Assembly: GCA_003991915.1 (NCBI GenBank)
Contig: RQTK01000870.1
Location: 110,819 to 174,818 of the forward strand
DNA length: 64,000 nucleotides
Source: Elysia chlorotica
Taxonomy: Eukaryota; Mollusca; Gastropoda; Plakobranchidae
Direction of reading: 5' to 3'
A model generated the notes under the pieces. The model made no database searches. It was not told where the DNA came from and saw nothing but the letters and a program-made list of their open reading frames with translations. This document shows positions 63,918 to 64,000 of the stretch, one piece after another. A program made the translations under genes and the position numbers. Numbering within the stretch: position 1 is the first letter of the stretch; the number at the start of each line of letters is the position of its first letter.

Positions 63918-64000
<83 letters not shown>
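63859..64000. repeat. CTTT then TTA microsatellite at the window edge
   Basis: CTTT repeats run into TTA repeats that continue to the last base, so the array extends past the window. Confidence 0.95.

Overview
This is an AT-rich animal nuclear sequence. It has multi-exon protein genes with GT-AG introns, tRNA-derived SINEs, a decayed mariner transposon and a very high density of simple repeats (GA/CT, ATT, GAT/ATC, AGT, GATA, TACA, GTCT). The encoded protein families, the GC-rich exons set in AT-rich introns, and the abundance of words such as AGATCTAGA and TAGGCCTA fit a lophotrochozoan, most likely a gastropod mollusc. The organism is an inference. No rRNA, CRISPR array, bacterial operon, or retrovirus-like or Polinton-like element was seen.

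Layout. 1-7.5 kb: AT-rich sequence with microsatellites and no recognisable gene. 7.8-8.25 kb (minus): a GC-rich terminal coding exon of a gene I do not recognise. 8.9 kb: a strong multi-arm palindrome. 13.9-14.2 kb: a probable LINE remnant. 15.84-21.32 kb (plus): a complete six-exon core-2/I-type beta-1,6-N-acetylglucosaminyltransferase (GT14, GCNT-like), 437 aa when spliced. 22.2-23.5 kb: a broken mariner (DD34D) element between two identical 111-bp direct repeats. 24.7-25.0 kb: a tRNA-headed SINE. 25.81-33.99 kb (plus): a complete nine-exon V-ATPase subunit E gene, 230 aa, whose first coding exon lies in an 83-bp tandem duplication. 37.58-40.12 kb (minus): a long Ser/Arg/Gln-rich ORF, probably the large last exon of an unrecognised gene. 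42.65-42.89 kb: a reverse-oriented SINE with a perfect 14-bp target-site duplication. 40-64 kb is otherwise mostly intron-like or intergenic sequence with many microsatellites, a promoter-like GC-rich patch (59.24-59.46 kb) and a five-unit 76-bp minisatellite.

The genes do not form a pathway cluster: one is a Golgi glycosyltransferase, one a proton-pump stalk subunit, and two are unrecognised. The most unusual items are the duplicated start exon of the V-ATPase gene, the repeat-flanked mariner with a truncated right terminus, and the 76-bp array in which most units pair a splice-acceptor-like and a splice-donor-like motif. I found no convincing new multi-gene system.
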